DNA of 64,000 bases from Nemopilema nomurai (Eukaryota > Cnidaria > Scyphozoa > Rhizostomeae > Rhizostomatidae), in assembly GCA_003864495.1 (NCBI GenBank), contig ML133389.1, positions 2,677,848 through 2,741,847 on the forward strand, written 5' to 3'. Shown here piece after piece: positions 48,923 to 62,841 of this stretch (the stretch's first letter is position 1; each line of letters opens with the position of its first letter). The notes beneath the pieces are model-generated. The model had not been told where the DNA came from and did not search any database. It saw nothing but the letters and a program-made list of their open reading frames with translations. A program made the position numbers and the translations under genes.

Positions 48923-51900
48923 CTAAACTTGTTTCTTCAGCCATTCCACGACGATCTTTTCATACCGAGACAACCAGTCGATGTGATTTTGGATGTTTTC
49001 CAGAGCTTGGTTTAACGCTCGTTTCCCTGTGCCTGTTTTGTGTGTCTTGAAGAAATTTTTCACCTGAAATTCAATCCAATATTTTCAACTCAACTTAATA
49101 AACAATTATCAAAAATTCTTCCACTGATATGGCTGCGCATTGTCACAACTAAAAACATTGTCACGTCTTCGATGCTTATGACAGCTGTCACACTGAGTCA
49201 GGATCCAAGGTCAAATCCAGCCTAAAGTACTTTTAAGTAACAAAAGATTTTTTATGTGCATGCATGATTACATCATTACATGATTACATCATTACACCTA
49301 TTACTTAGAGATGTCTAAAGCAAATTAAACAATATTTAAAAAGTTTAGGGTTGTAAAGACTTATGAAGTTTTTTTCAGGTTAAAGTGTGAAGTGAAACGT
49401 TGCGTGTTTAAATTACAATTTAGAATACAAATATTATTTGTATTAGAAGTTGGTCAATAGAGAAGATTCTTGAAGGTTATAGGTTAACTGTGGGTCAAAG
49501 TTCAAAGGCTATGACCTTGAGACGGTGTGCATGTTAGTAGTGTGCAAAGGACATAGTTAAGGAGTTTTAAAGTAACATGTTTTACACTTTATCAGTCGTT
49601 TGTACCTGGTCTCTTTCTTTTATTGTTTTTGCACTACCAAAAACTGACTCAATGATTTCGGATATATCAAAGGAATCTCCTCCGTATCTGAAAGAGAGAC
49701 ACAAAAATTTGAATAAATGACCGAATAAATAATAAAGAACAAAATGTGTTTACCATGTCTCTTTCCTCTACAGTTTTCCCCGATCCGAATGTCGCCTTTA
49801 TTACTTTGGAAATCGTGAATGAAATGCTTGAATACCTAGCAAAAAGCGAAAATCGATGACGTCAGTGTGACGTAATAACAACAGCAGCGAAAATCTATTT
49901 TTAGAATTTAATGACAAACACTCAATATGTTCCAAGTTAGCTGAAATATAAACACAAGCTTCATACCTATCAATCTGGCCTCGATTCTACACTACAGATT
50001 TGCTTCGTACTCTCTACTGTTCTTATCTCAGCCAACTCACAACATATTTAATTATTCAAACATAGCAAAACATTTGTTCTAGGTAGCCATGATGCAATTT
50101 CAGGCTCTCAATCATGCACGTCTCCAATCAGACATCAACAAGATGCTTACCATGTATTTACATTCTTTAGCGCTGATGTTAAAGGCCTTATTGGATTCGT
50201 ACGGTAATACACAAGAAGACTATGACAAATTTAACGCAGAAATGGCCTAGGCTAAATGGACCTTAACGCAAAAATGGCCTAGGCTTAACAGACCTTATGT
50301 AGATTGGTACAAATAGCTGGCTTGAAAATTAGAGAAATGACGTCATACGCATTAGTCCTAAAACCAGTGTTGATCTGTGAATTCAAAACGCGAAGCAAAC
50401 GATGGTTCAGTGGAAAGCATGATATCCAAATAGTAATAAACAGAATCAGGGCAGTGGCAAAATGAAGTGTCTGTTTTGAATCACCTTTCGTAAATTGTGT
50501 CCCAATTCTTCATGGCAAAATCCCAGGCCAGTTTCCGACCGACTTTGTTGGCTGAGACGCCGATAATGACGGAGGCGGAATCTTGGGCCCGGACCTTTGA
50601 GCTGTCCAATGCCATTTCCAAGTAACTAGAAACAGATTTGGTGATCAAGAAGCGCCTAGGTTGCTCAAAACCTAGCAAATTCAACATTATCTATAAACTT
50701 TCTATTCAGACCTGCTTACGAGCAAGTCCCTTTTAAGGTTAATTCCCAAGTCTGACCTCTTGACCTTTCACCTTTACACTTGAAGTTTTCCTTTAAGATG
50801 GTCACATAGCAATCACTGAGGGAATAACTGATCAAGTTTAGCTCGCATTGGAAACAGGTCCGACCTTTAACCTTTAACTTACCTCCCTGACCTTTCACTT
50901 CTGACCTTAAATGTCAATCAGACAATTCAAACTCGTAAACCATGTGCAGTGAGCAGGCAATCATAACCCAACTTTATAAAAAACCTACTTCTTCAATATT
51001 TTTGGGTCTTCAGTCTCCGACAGAGAATACAGAATTCTGCTCTTTTCGCTTGAAACAAGCGTAGTTTCACGTCTTTGCAACAGGAACTTCCAATCATCTT
51101 CGGTTCCATATTTTATCCCAGCGGCATAAACAGATCCCTTGAGATTAGGTGGTATTGGCTTTCCGTTCTTCTTGAAGTCACGGAACATCTCAAGAGCCTT
51201 TGTCTTTGCTGACGTTTCATTGTGCTTCACAGCGGAGCCAAGAATAAGGCCTCGCAGGTACCTAAAAACACAACCAAGTTTTACAACTTCATACATGACA
51301 TAAAAGCGAAAAGGTAGTTGCAATGTGGATTCGTCGTTTATTCCCCATTCAACAAAGCTGTCCCTTGCGAAAACTTTGATTGAGAGACTAACATAAGGGA
51401 GTTGCAATGACGTAACACATGTATATCGCTCCAATAAGCCGTAAATCGGAAAACCGCTTATTTCTCACTGCCGTAGTTCTCCCTCAAAACACAGCCTTCA
51501 TTTTGCCCGCGGGACAAGCAGATTACCCGCGACTCAGTCAGCTGTCTGCAAGCTAAAAAAGTTGCCCGCGAGTCGCGTGTATGACAGTTCCCCGTGACAT
51601 GACTTATATTGAACTTTCGTCCTGCCCCATGAAAAATCATGTTCATTAAAGCATTTTAAAAGAAAAGATAACTCACTTTTGTAAATGCGTTCCTGTATCC
51701 TTCCATTCTAATTTTTGTACAAGCGGATGAATTATTTTCAGCACATATTTCTACGACAAAAATATACTTTAATAAAACATTTTAAAAAACGTTATTAGAG
51801 AAGAATCAAATAGCTGAATTAATTGAAATAACATCGATCCATACGATCTTGTGGGCGAAGACAATAAATTTTCCCTTTCAGGAAACAGGTTTAGATACTA

Positions 51901-54900
51901 ACCTCGTAGTGTGTATATCCTGGCCTCCCTTCCAACATCGATGATATATACCCAAGCGAGGACATGAGTGAATTCCACGGGACATAGTCTTGCTCTTTGT
52001 TGAAGTATTTGGTCAAGTCGAGCGCAGTCTCATAGCTCAGCATGTCGGTCCTTCAAAATAAAAAGCGATCACTTAATCAATTAATCACAAGAAATCAAGA
52101 CGCTTGTGAACTTTTCTATAAGACAGGCAGACCCTTCATCACTTAATCACAAAGAGTAATATCCGATAGATAGTACTATCAGTCGTCAAGGAAGAGAGGC
52201 GAGTGCCTAAATGTATCAGGCGATCACTACTAATCATCAAAACGACGTATTTCAGTGAGCGACATATGTGCCAAAGGCAGCTAATAATTTAATCACACTG
52301 AATGATTGCAAATCAATAGTTCGGCGCATAAGCCATCATTGAATCAAAGTAGCTTAATCACCAATCATTCGCCCAGGATTCGATCGAATTCACAGAAAGA
52401 ATGCGGTTGTTCTGTAGCTGATGAAAAATGAAAAGGAAGGTTGGCTCACCTAGCGAGCTCAAAGGAGTCATCAATCAGGTTGGCTCGATCTGAAGAGCTA
52501 AAAATCTTAAAACAATACAAGATATGTCCATTATAATAGAGAGAAAATATGTATGTCAGGTTTCAAATAAATATCCTACTTTCGAATACGTTGAATCGTA
52601 AGCATAGATGGCCTTACACACAAGTCATATCTCATTTCGTAAACATCAAATTGGTTGGGTAATGGTATCGAGAGACAACAATTAAAACACTAGAATGTTT
52701 ATTTGATGATATGCTAACGAAAGCCTCGTATGCATACATAAAGAAACTTGGACAAGAGGATATTATGGGAGAAAAGATTAAAAGAACCTTGTCGACCAAA
52801 ACAGGTTAAAAGTCTTGAGGGTCAACTAAGAAAGCTGCAGATGACTGTATCTTGTGGTACAGATAAGCACCATGTACAAAAGGTTTACCCTCTTTGCAGG
52901 AAAATAAGAACCTGTAGGCTAGGGGCGTCCATTGCTTAGGGTAGGGAAGATAGTTCCCTTTGCACAAGAAGCCTTGCAAAATCTGTCACACGTTGACTGA
53001 TATAAAAAAGCTCCACCTTTAAGGATTCAAGGTAAAAAGCCGCGCCCCCTGATTAGACTAGTATGCTGTTTAGTGCAGAGCACTAGTTTTTGCATTTAAA
53101 AAAAGTAGTACCGGGGTTGAGTAGAGGGATTCCTTACCGTGTGATTATTATTCAATAGCTGCGTACTGAGAAGTTTCCAGTTCTCTTCGTAATAATTTGT
53201 TCTAAAAAATCCTTTTGTGTCTATGTTGACTTTAATCCACTCCCCCGGCTTCGGGCAAGGAAATTCCATTTGCTCTGCATGAAAAGTAGATTACAATACT
53301 TAGCAACAAGAAAGAAAGACCTTCATGAGTCGAGATTATCGATGATGCTTCTCAAGCATCCTTCCTTGTCACTATTCTACTTTCTTTTCTTATCGCCATG
53401 GGTTCTTGCTTCAACTGCTTATAGCATCTTTTGTACTTTCAGCCTAAAATAACCCTGAGGGGAGAACGTCAAGTTCCAAGCTCCAAGCTCAGTCGAGTGT
53501 TATATCTATAGATGGCTTTACTTCCGAGTGTTATAGGTGTTTTCAAACTTCTTGGATGACGTCAAGTTCCATGCTTATAGCTCAGTCGAGTGGCATTACT
53601 GTGTTCAAAAATCATTGCGATCTCTCAGTAAAGGTCATTGGTTCCCGGTCCATTTATGAATAGTTCTCTGTGTATCAACATCCCCCCTCCCACTGACCTA
53701 ATGCAGCACAATTACCAAGACTGAACGCAAATAGCAGGGGGTTTCATAATCACCTATTGATCGGTTGAAGAGGACGACGTCTCTGGCTGTCTTCGTCATG
53801 TAGGTTACGGGAATATCCCATTTGTATCTGGAAATTAAATTCAGAAAATGAAAAATACAAGTAAACCTGAGAATTGAAAGAGAAGCTAATACATTCCTGC
53901 GAATTTTCTAGCAATGACATTGCGAGATATTCAGTCGATCGATTATGCATCTCTTATCTATACATTAGGCATCAAAGATAAGTTGAATAACTAATACAAT
54001 TCACGAATTAGACATAAATCCAGAAAACACAAAACTACTATCGTCCGGTTGATATAACAAAATATAGATTACATGGATTAGGCAGGAATTAAGAAAAATA
54101 TACCACGGATTTGCACAATGCTTTGCATCGTAGAAGTGGTATAATGGCTCCGATCAAAGCGATCATGTTATTGCATGTCAAATTAATAATGCACGCATAA
54201 ATGCAAAATATAAGCACCACTGAAACAGGATTTGCATAACAAATGAAAAGCTTTGGCCATCTGAAAAGTTTTGCTCACCCAAAGGGCGAAGATTTCGAAG
54301 GCTTGGCGTCTTTAGCTGTCAGAAATTGCCGTTGAGTTACGAAGCATTTCCCAGCATTCTTTGCGTTCTTTTTCAGCGTGACAACGGGGAAGCCCATTTG
54401 AAGTGTCCACGTGTCCATCAAGGCTTTGACGTCAACGACATTGCCAGTGGCCTAACGAAAAGACAACACAAAGTGATCACATGTTTAAACGGTTTAAAAT
54501 ATCACGTGATTAATCAAGTGACTACATGAACAAACTGTTTGGTAGCTGCACAATCACGTGTTCACGTCAACGTACTGTTTGAAAGCATACAAGTCACGTG
54601 GTCATATAAAATAACTACTCCAGCCAGATCGCATGAAAAAGGCCAAGATGACAAAGGATTGTGTCATGTTAAAAGCGGTTTACGCGGGAAGTATGTCTGT
54701 TCCCATGTGATAAGCTTGTTTTCACGTGATCAGACATTAACTGCGATGTTAAAACATCATGTGTGCAGTTTGCTTGACAGCAAACCAGATTAGCGAAGCT
54801 TCCATAACGACTGAGGAATACTTGCAATTTGGGTATACGCTTTCCATTTAGCATCTATTTTCATGTCTCAATGCTTTTAATCATCCATTTAAAAAGGTTT

Positions 54901-57900
54901 TAATTTCAAATGATGATGAAAATATTTACTTTGGCCAGTGAAGACCATAGATCGTCAGACTTTGCATTTGCAAACTGGTGAACGTTCAAGTAGCTCTGTA
55001 AAATAAAATTGAGAATGGTAGACTTTTGAATTTGTAATATGCTAAGCACAAACTTGGGCAATCATTATTTCAATAAGGATGGCCAAAACAAAGATAAAAA
55101 TGTATTACGTTTGAGCAGTAAAACAAAATTACCAATTTCTGAATTTTATTAGAAAATATTATTTTCACAGTTAGTTACAATTGGCGCTGTATTGAATTGA
55201 GAGGTTTTCAAGCAATTAAATAAAGCATATCACAGAGAAAAGTGACAAGAAAAAGACTTACTTGCAGGCCAGTATCAAACTCTTTTGAGCCCAAGTAATC
55301 TTTTAACATACCAATAATAGATGCACCCTAAAAGAAAGGTCAAAAGGTTAAAGGTTATGACAAAAGTCCCATACAGGCTATTTGTGTCGTCGATTCACGA
55401 CTGCAACTTAAATTCTAATGATTCACGAATCTCTAATGATTGCCATGGTATTAACCTAGATACATTCTAGGAAAGTTCAATTCTGGTGATATGAACTATG
55501 GCCTTTAGTCACCTTATCGTATGAAATCGCATCAAAGATGGCATTGATTTCTTTAGGATCTTTGACTGGGACAGAAATCGGATGCGAATCGGCATGGGCG
55601 TCCATAGTCAGAGAGCGTTGCACGTGACTTATCACGAACTGGTCCATCATCTGCCACTCTTTGAAAATCTTGTCCGTACAGTAGTATTCCATGAACGTGG
55701 CGAAGCCCTCGTTAAGCCAAAGGTCATTCCACCAGTCCATAGTCACCAAATTGCCGAACCACTAGAAACGAAAAAGGAGACATAATTTCCCGGGCGATTT
55801 AGTCCTTTCATCGAAATCTAATACTTTCTTGATAGGTCAAAGGTCAAAGGGCAAATATTGAAGGGAGGAGCTTTATTGTTGAGATACTTTTGTCATTTAC
55901 TTTCATTTTATTTTCATTTACATTAGAAACGAAAACGAAGAAAGATGATTTCGCTGGCGTGTAAATCGGCAAAATGGGAAACTGTTTATGATAATCGTTC
56001 ATCAAAATCTAAAGCTCTCAAATTTAAAGGTCAGAGGTTAAATACTTTTGTAATTTACTTTTCTGTTATTTTCATTTAAGTTATTATTTACATTGTCATT
56101 TATGTTTTCGTTGAGGTTTACTGTCATTTACGATGCGATACTTTCGTCATTTACTTTACAGAACATTTCACTGCCTAATACCTCAAAATAAGACACATTT
56201 TTCTTAAAACTTAAATATTTCTTCGCCATAAAACATTCATCAAGATAAAAGCCAACATAAATGAAAAAAGTCGAACCTGATGAGCGATTTCATGAGCAAT
56301 AACAATGGCAACCCATTGCTTGTTTGAATCTGAAGATTCTTTCTCATCATAAAGAAGTGACGTCATTCTGTACGTAATTAGACCCCAGTTCTCCATGGCT
56401 CCAGCAGCAAAGTCTGGGATGGCAATTAGGTCTAGAGGGGAGAGAGAGAAAGCAATTGTCAGAAAAATTATTTCAAGAATGACGTCATTCAGGGACGCCT
56501 GCTGGAGATTAGGGCAGGAGGGGCAGTGTTGGTGCTGAGGGCAAATCGTAGAAATTTTTCCACTAAAATAATCGAAAATCCGTGGGGTGGAGTGGGTGTT
56601 GGTATGTTATAAAATATTGGTATGTTCCACCCATACAATTTCGACTCTATTCTCCATACAAGTGGGTACAAATTGGCCTTATTCGCAACGTTTGGTTAAT
56701 GAAATTTAAATTATCATGGTGATTTAAATGGTTGGAAAATTCTGATTTCTAAGTCTAAATAATCTAAGCCTGAATAATCCGGGGTTGTAGGGTCATTGAA
56801 GCCCTGTGTGCCGGGCTGTTTGCTTTGTTCCTGACTATTACCTTCATTTTATTACTTAATGAAAGATTCGGAGAATCCGACGCAAAACCCGACGCTGTTA
56901 TGAAAATATTTCCGGTGTCAAAGATCAACAGTATCAGAAAGGAGTTGTCATCAACTAGATTTCTATAATGTTATATAATCTTTTCATAGAAGTCGTATAT
57001 TCAAGGGCACTTCTTGTCCCCTCTGCCCCTCCTGGAGGAGGGCAGGAGGGGCAGCAGTCCCCAGGGTAGGCGCCCCTGACGTCATTTATATATTTCTTCT
57101 TGTAAAATGAAACAACCCAGCTCTAATTCGTAGAGCGCAAAATGTCAAATTCAAGGCTAAACTAGAGACTTGATAATTTATTGACAATAAACATATTGAC
57201 ATGATACTAAAAAACATGGTGAGAAGCCCAACCAGTACAGGAAGGAAATGAGAAATCATGATCAATCATGATCATGAAGAAGTTGATTAATCATGATCAA
57301 TCAATCACATTGTAGGTAATCATCCGATTGTTTACTGTGTGATACGTACCGAGCTTGCTCAATGGGAAATCGATTTTGAAGAATTTCTCGTAAAAATCAA
57401 GAACTTTAGGAGTAGTTTCTCTGGCGAAGGCTGCTTGATTGATCTGATCCTCGGGTGCAATGATTTGAATCTGTCGAAAAAAGTCAGAATCAAACTTAAT
57501 CAAAGAATCACTGGAATGCTAATGTACATGAAAATAGTCACCGTCCATGTTGATCACTGAATCACTTAAGGGCAAAGAACAATTTAGATAGAAAACTGAT
57601 CCCATGATCCAAAGACGACATATGGTTGGTAAAAAAACAACTGTAAAACCCCCTGCCGCTTACATGCTTACATGAATCAATGTTTTGATGTTGGTTACAA
57701 TTGTTAGCAATGGACGGGTGTATGCTCTATAACCCCTCGAGAGAGAGAGAAATTTTTCTTTGGGCCTTGAGGTTGGGGAGGGGGGAGGTGGGAGAACAAG
57801 ACAAACCTTGATGCCTCTTGATGAAACCGCGTCCAAGCTCTTGAAGTCATGAACCACGAAAGCGACAACATAGGTACTCATCTTGACACTCTCTTCAAAG

Positions 57901-58289
57901 TGCACCACTTCGAGGCCATCATGGCGGGTTTTCTAAAACAAGGTCAACAAATGTATCACGTGACGTTCCAATTACGTGGCGAATGGCGTCAAAACTTTGA
58001 AATGAAAAAGACTAGCGAAGTAGGAGCGCCTTTACAAGGGAATTATGGCGCTACTATTATCAAAACAGATCTTGTAACGAATTGAATTTTTAACAGGGTT
58101 GATAAGTCGTGGAATGACGGAAGACACCGACAATTTACACTCACAGTTTTCAGAACTGGCATGTTGGAGGTTGCGGTGTGCTGGGGCGACTTGACTATAA
58201 TGATCCTAAATGTTGCCTTCATGGCCGGCTCATCGAAGCACGGGAAGGCGGTGCGGGCTGCGGAGGACTCAAAGGTTGTTGCAATGTAC
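48923..58289 (-). CDS. M1 zinc aminopeptidase, copy B, exons 2-18 (exon 1 not found)
   Basis: Exons: 58289-58145, 57932-57807, 57470-57350, 56431-56277, 55761-55513, 55327-55262, 54995-54930, 54451-54279, 53827-53754, 53274-53138, 52505-52450, 52050-51903, 51750-51677, 51261-50989, 50625-50485, 49687-49606 (or 49835-49754), 49063-48923. All keep splice sites and frame, 741 codons plus stop. GAMEN, HEIAH, WLNEGF and AISY are intact, so the catalytic domain should work. Length differences from A are in-frame (one codon lost in exon 2, one gained in exon 11). The first exon, with membrane anchor and N-terminal beta domain, has no counterpart up to 64000, so the start is either beyond the window or lost. 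Exon integrity argues for recent function. Confidence 0.85.
49606..49835 (-). other. Mutually exclusive exon pair 17a/17b in copy B
   Basis: 49835-49754 and 49687-49606, each 82 nt, phase 2 to phase 0, separated by 66 nt. Both pairs of splice sites and both frames are preserved, as in copy A. Confidence 0.8.
56490..57078. mobile_element. hAT-like nonautonomous element in copy B intron 4
   Basis: Ends CAGGGACGCCT and the inverse of CAGGGGCGCCT, with an exact 8-bp target duplication ACGTCATT at 56482-56489 and 57079-57086. Internal inverted GGGCAGGAGGGGCAG blocks lie near both ends. Copy A lacks it. No transposase frame. Confidence 0.85.
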
Positions 58290-61200
58290 CTGCGGAGGAG
58301 CAATATCATGCCCGTTAGAAACCCCCCTCGAGGTATAACGAGTGATGACCGACGAATACGGAAGTGGCTGAAAAGGGGCGTCCCACAAGAATCAACTTTG
58401 GAGACTATTTTGCCAATATTGCCATGCTCTCTCTTACTTAGAGACGCTGTGGAAGTGCTGGAAAGAGTTTTACAATAACCAGTATTTAAAAAGAGCCAAA
58501 TGGGAGGTAAGGGGGAGGGGCAATTGGGATAAGGGTAAAGAGGGCAAAAAAGGAAGAAAATAGGGAACAAGGGTTAAGTTTTATGGTCACGTTCATTAAA
58601 AACAAATAACAGTTTCTTGGGAATGGCTGTAAGCAAAGACATTCGTGAAAGTCAAATGCAAACGAGTTGCATTTTTAATAAACTTTGCGGCTTTTGGTTT
58701 TCAAAGAAACTACGTCAACAAGAAACATGAGAAACATAAACTGCGTTGCGAGCTTATCATAGTTTTTAAAAAACAAAGATCATATCAATTCACTATAAAT
58801 CAGAAAATAATTGGTATTTTGAAAAAATATAACTGAGCAAAGTAAGAAGAAAACACCTGTCTTCGAAAATAAACAATCGATATCAATGCATTGATGACGG
58901 GGTAAGATGCCAAGCTGTAAGCATCTGAAATTTATAGTAAATTTTACTCCAAATTGACATAAAGGCAGATAAGAGTTGCAGAAAATAGCCCCCGTAAAAA
59001 TCCCATATCCCTTCCTGATTACTAATGTGTCCCCCGTCTTTTGGAGAGGACAGATGTGCTATTTCGCATTTTTCCGCGCTTATACTCAACGTCACTAAAT
59101 AACGCCGCTCGGCGTTTAGACAAAGGATACACTGGATAAAATGGCTCGTGTTATAACTAGTGAAAATAGATAACTAATGGTAAATTCATGATAATTTACT
59201 AACAATTTAGACACCATATAGACATACCCGAAGTAGAGTGATGAATAGGTGTCTAGTTAATGTATGCTGTATTTATGATAATCTATTAAAAATTTAGACA
59301 CCATATAGACATAACCGAAGTAGAGTGATGAATAGGTGTCTAGTTAATTTATGCTGTTTTTATGATAATCTATTAAAAATTTAGACACCATATAGACATA
59401 ACCGAAGTAGAGTGATGAATAGGTGTCTAGTTAATTTATGCTGTATTTATGATAATCTATTAAAAATTTAGACACCATATAGACATAACCGAAGTAGAGT
59501 GATGAATAGGTGTCTAGTTAATTTATGCTGTTTTTATGATAATCTATTAAAAATTTAGACACCATATAGACATAACCGAAGTAGAGTGATGAATAGGTGT
59601 CTAGTTAATTTATGCTGTATTTATGATAATCTATTAAAAATTTAGACACCATATAGACATAACCGAAGTAGAGTGATGAATAGGTGTCTAGTTAATTTAT
59701 GCTGTATTTATGATAATCTATTAAAAATTTAGACACCATATAGACATAACCGAAGTAGAGTGATGAATAGGTGTCTAGTTAATTTATGCTGTTTTTATGA
59801 TAATCTATTAAAAATTTAGACACCATATAGACATAACCGAAGTAGAGTGATGAATAGGTGTCTAGTTAATTTATGCTGTATTTATGATAATCTATTAAAA
59901 ATTTAGACACCATATAGACATAACCGAAGTAGAGTGATGAATAGGTGTCTAGTTAATTTATGCTGTTTTTATGATAATCTATTAAAAATTTAGACACCAT
60001 ATAGACATAACCGAAGTAAGGTTAGGATTAGGTGTCTAGTTAATTTATGATATATTTGCGATAATTTAATCGAAGTATAGTGTAAAAAACCTGTCTAATT
60101 GAAGTGACTCCGTCACCTGAGCATTATGACACTCGATAAGCAAATAGAAATGAATAAATAAACGAGTCTTTGCACGGAAAACAAAACAAAAGACACCGCC
60201 ATCACAAAAGCGAGGAATTTAGGCCCAGCATCCAAGAGGCATTACTAGCTTGGAAGAGAAAATCTCAAAAGAAAAACTCAAGTCTAATTAAGTGGAGACA
60301 GGTGAAAGGCAGATGCATCGAGAAAACAGGATTGTGAAAACAAAGGAAACGGGACTGCTTTTATGGGAAATTACAAAAGCATATCCACATGTTAGCAGCT
60401 CCGCTGATTAGGTAAACAGCTGACCTGGAAGATGGGATGGGATTATATCGTTTACATCAATTCATAGCAATTATAATTCTAGATTTCATTTAAAATATCG
60501 GGCATCTACCACTGTGAATAGGTTCCGGTTATGATTTTGCCCGCTCAATTAGTGTCTGTAAATTTTTTCTCCAGTCGCTGACGTCACATTTTTCAAGCAA
60601 TCGGCAAAAGGCCTTCACAGCATGAGCGTTAAACATTTGCGATAATATCAGTTATTTGAGCGAAAACTCGTGTCTTTGCGGCCGATGGTTTTAATTGATG
60701 ACGTCACCAAGCACCTGCCCCAGGCCACCTAGTCAAAACGCGTCATACGCAGGACGCTTTTTAGAGAATCAAATCAGCACAGATGATATCATCCCTCGCG
60801 CGTTCGTCACAGGTTTTGAGAAAAGTTCACAGATTGAGGTTGCTTATCGGATTGGTACAAAAGGCGTTAGCCGGATGCTAAGGATGCCGGGGTGAGGGGA
60901 ACCTTGTAGGGGGCTGGTGCATTTGAAGGGGAAGGCATTTGGGGCAGGGGTACCCTTGCTCTTCTTTATCAAGAGCACTCTAAAAATTTGGCTGTTTTTT
61001 TATTTAAAAATGGGGCGTTAAACTGCCAACTCCTTCGACAATACATGGTTACCCCTTGTCTACTGTCCTCCGCAGAGGCTATTGGGGAGGGAGATTGGGA
61101 GGGAAATAGGATAGGATAAAAGGAACTGCGGGAGAAAGGAAAATAGTTGAGGAACTGTGAGGAGGGAGGAGGAAGAGAACAGCGGCTATTTTTTCTCCGC

Positions 61201-62439
61201 CCCCTCCAATTCTACGCAGCTTCACCGCAGCTTCACTGATCTCTCCCTCCCCAATATCCTCTGTGGAGGAGAGTATCCATTGCCGGAACTCTTCCCCTTC
61301 CCAAAAACGCACTTTCTCCAAAATGATGTTCCCCTGTGAAACAGACAGTGTAAGGCCTACACCCATTTCCATTCTCGCACGCCCGCACATCCTCGCTGTA
61401 TGATCAAATCTTATCAAAACTGGGCTATTTCTGGCTCCACTGTATTACTCTGCTTCACAGTACGAAACATCTGGTTTCTAGACGCGATTAAAAAGTCTCA
61501 ACCTGCGACCAATTCAGCGGACTGTTATCAGGAGCCATTAAGTTGCAAACACAGGCGTTTGTCTGATTTTGGAATTCTTTGAAAATCAGCGGAAAGCCTT
61601 TGAGTAAAAGACAAATGGAATTTTATCGAAAATTAATCTAGTCTATTACGTGCCAGTTTCAAAGATTAAAGCACACCCATTCAATTACTGAAGTTGTGCA
61701 AAGAAATATGCTGGCAGTGCAGAATTACATGGCCGCACGTTGGCTGAGCTATGAGCGGCAATAGTGATTTAGGCCACAAAGAATTGCTTAGCAAAAGCAG
61801 ATTACTCTCATAGGGGCCAAGTCCATGATGTGCGGTTATATACACATTTTATGCTCTTCCGATCCATAAAGCTACGATTTGAAAAATTGTTGTGAATTTT
61901 CTCATTTTAACAGTCCCCTATTCAGTCAGAATCTAGTTGTTTCACTACCTTCCATCCTGAAAGACCAAAACTCACCATTTTAGCTGCTTCTCATAAAATA
62001 TTTAAAGGCGATATCGTTCAGCGCTGCTCGATCTTATGTAATTAAGCAATTGTCTGCTCCAGTTCTCAGAGCTCGTACCGAGAAAGAGGAAGATTTAAAA
62101 AAATGCTGTGGTTTTCGAAATGCGACCGTATGCTGCGTTTTTACATCGACTTAAAGATAATTTTGCTTGAAGACGCAATTTTTGCAGTTAGTTAAGAATG
62201 AATGACTCCCAGGAAATGACAAGATTGGGATTGGAAATTGTTAGGCCATTTTACTTAGGCCAATCAGGTGAAGGTCACGTCAGTAAGGCTACGACGCTGA
62301 TTGGTCAAAACATAGCCAATCACAGTCGCCGCTTTTCTCTTGTTGATTTACCATAGAGCGTGCGTGTACGGAATAAAGCAAGCGTTCACAAAAGACTTCT
62401 TCGTTTCTAAGCTGAACTAAAGAAACTGATTCGTCAAAC
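58290..62439. other. Region upstream of copy B
   Basis: To about 58940 it is duplicated intron sequence; then comes a unique stretch, the satellite array, and 60.1-62.4 kb without credible exons. Minus-strand frames were scanned for the missing exon 1 (membrane anchor plus GFYR-like end) without success. Confidence 0.5.
59178..60040. repeat. 87-bp satellite array, about ten copies
   Basis: The GGTGTCTAGTTAATTTATG landmark recurs every 87 bp (59251, 59338, 59425 and so on to 60034). Each unit holds inverted heptamers AGACACC and GGTGTCT. One site, GCTGTATTT or GCTGTTTTT, mostly alternates between neighbours (A T A T A A T A T), hinting at a 174-bp higher-order unit. Edge copies are diverged. 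Confidence 0.95.
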
Positions 62440-62841
62440 ATGAAAACTTCACTTTCAAAACGAATCTTTTCAACTGTGAAAATCATTTCCAAAATTAGGT
62501 TGAAATTTCACGTTCGTCGTGTCAAAAGGCGCAATTTTATTGCTAATGTTGGTCAAAGTGTGTGGGCGATAGTGCTTTTCGTGTTTCGATTAATAATTAA
62601 AATCGAAACAACTCAATTTCGGTCCTTGAGGACTCCTTTATTGGTCACCTCGCATAAACCACGAGCGTTATTATACAATAAAGACGAGGTTGTAAAAGAA
62701 TTACTGCTGATATTGAGCCGCGGGCCTTTTATAAACAAGGAACCTAAACGATGGAGTCAACTTAGAAGGGAAGCTACGCTGTTAATAGGAGATGTCCTCA
62801 AAATACGCCATAATATTATGACAATTTTGGACAAAAGGTGA
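62440..62841 (+). CDS. 133-residue open frame, possible single-exon gene
   Basis: Not recognised. Starts at MKTSLSKRIFS, very basic at first, with one hydrophobic stretch (VWAIVLFVFRLIIKI) and then a charged helical C-terminus (KDEVVKELLLILSR). It ends at TGA. No splice sites or homologous family are evident. It could be a small membrane protein, the first exon of a longer gene, or chance. Confidence 0.3.
   Translation: MKTSLSKRIFSTVKIISKIRLKFHVRRVKRRNFIANVGQSVWAIVLFVFRLIIKIETTQFRSLRTPLLVTSHKPRALLYNKDEVVKELLLILSRGPFINKEPKRWSQLRREATLLIGDVLKIRHNIMTILDKR

Larger units (their letters stand above)
47066..58940. repeat. Segmental duplication, copy B
   Basis: Tandem, same orientation as copy A, offset about 15.4-15.7 kb. 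Its left border lies only about 230 bp 5' of the copy A start codon (46837). On the right it ends near 58940, shortly before the satellite array. Confidence 0.9.

Noticed and set aside
48923..58289. Copy B aminopeptidase as a pseudogene
   Set aside because: All 17 visible exons keep frame, splice sites and catalytic motifs; only exon 1 is missing from view.
59178..60040. CRISPR array
   Set aside because: Units are contiguous 87-bp repeats with no unique spacers, in an intron-rich animal genome; it is a satellite.
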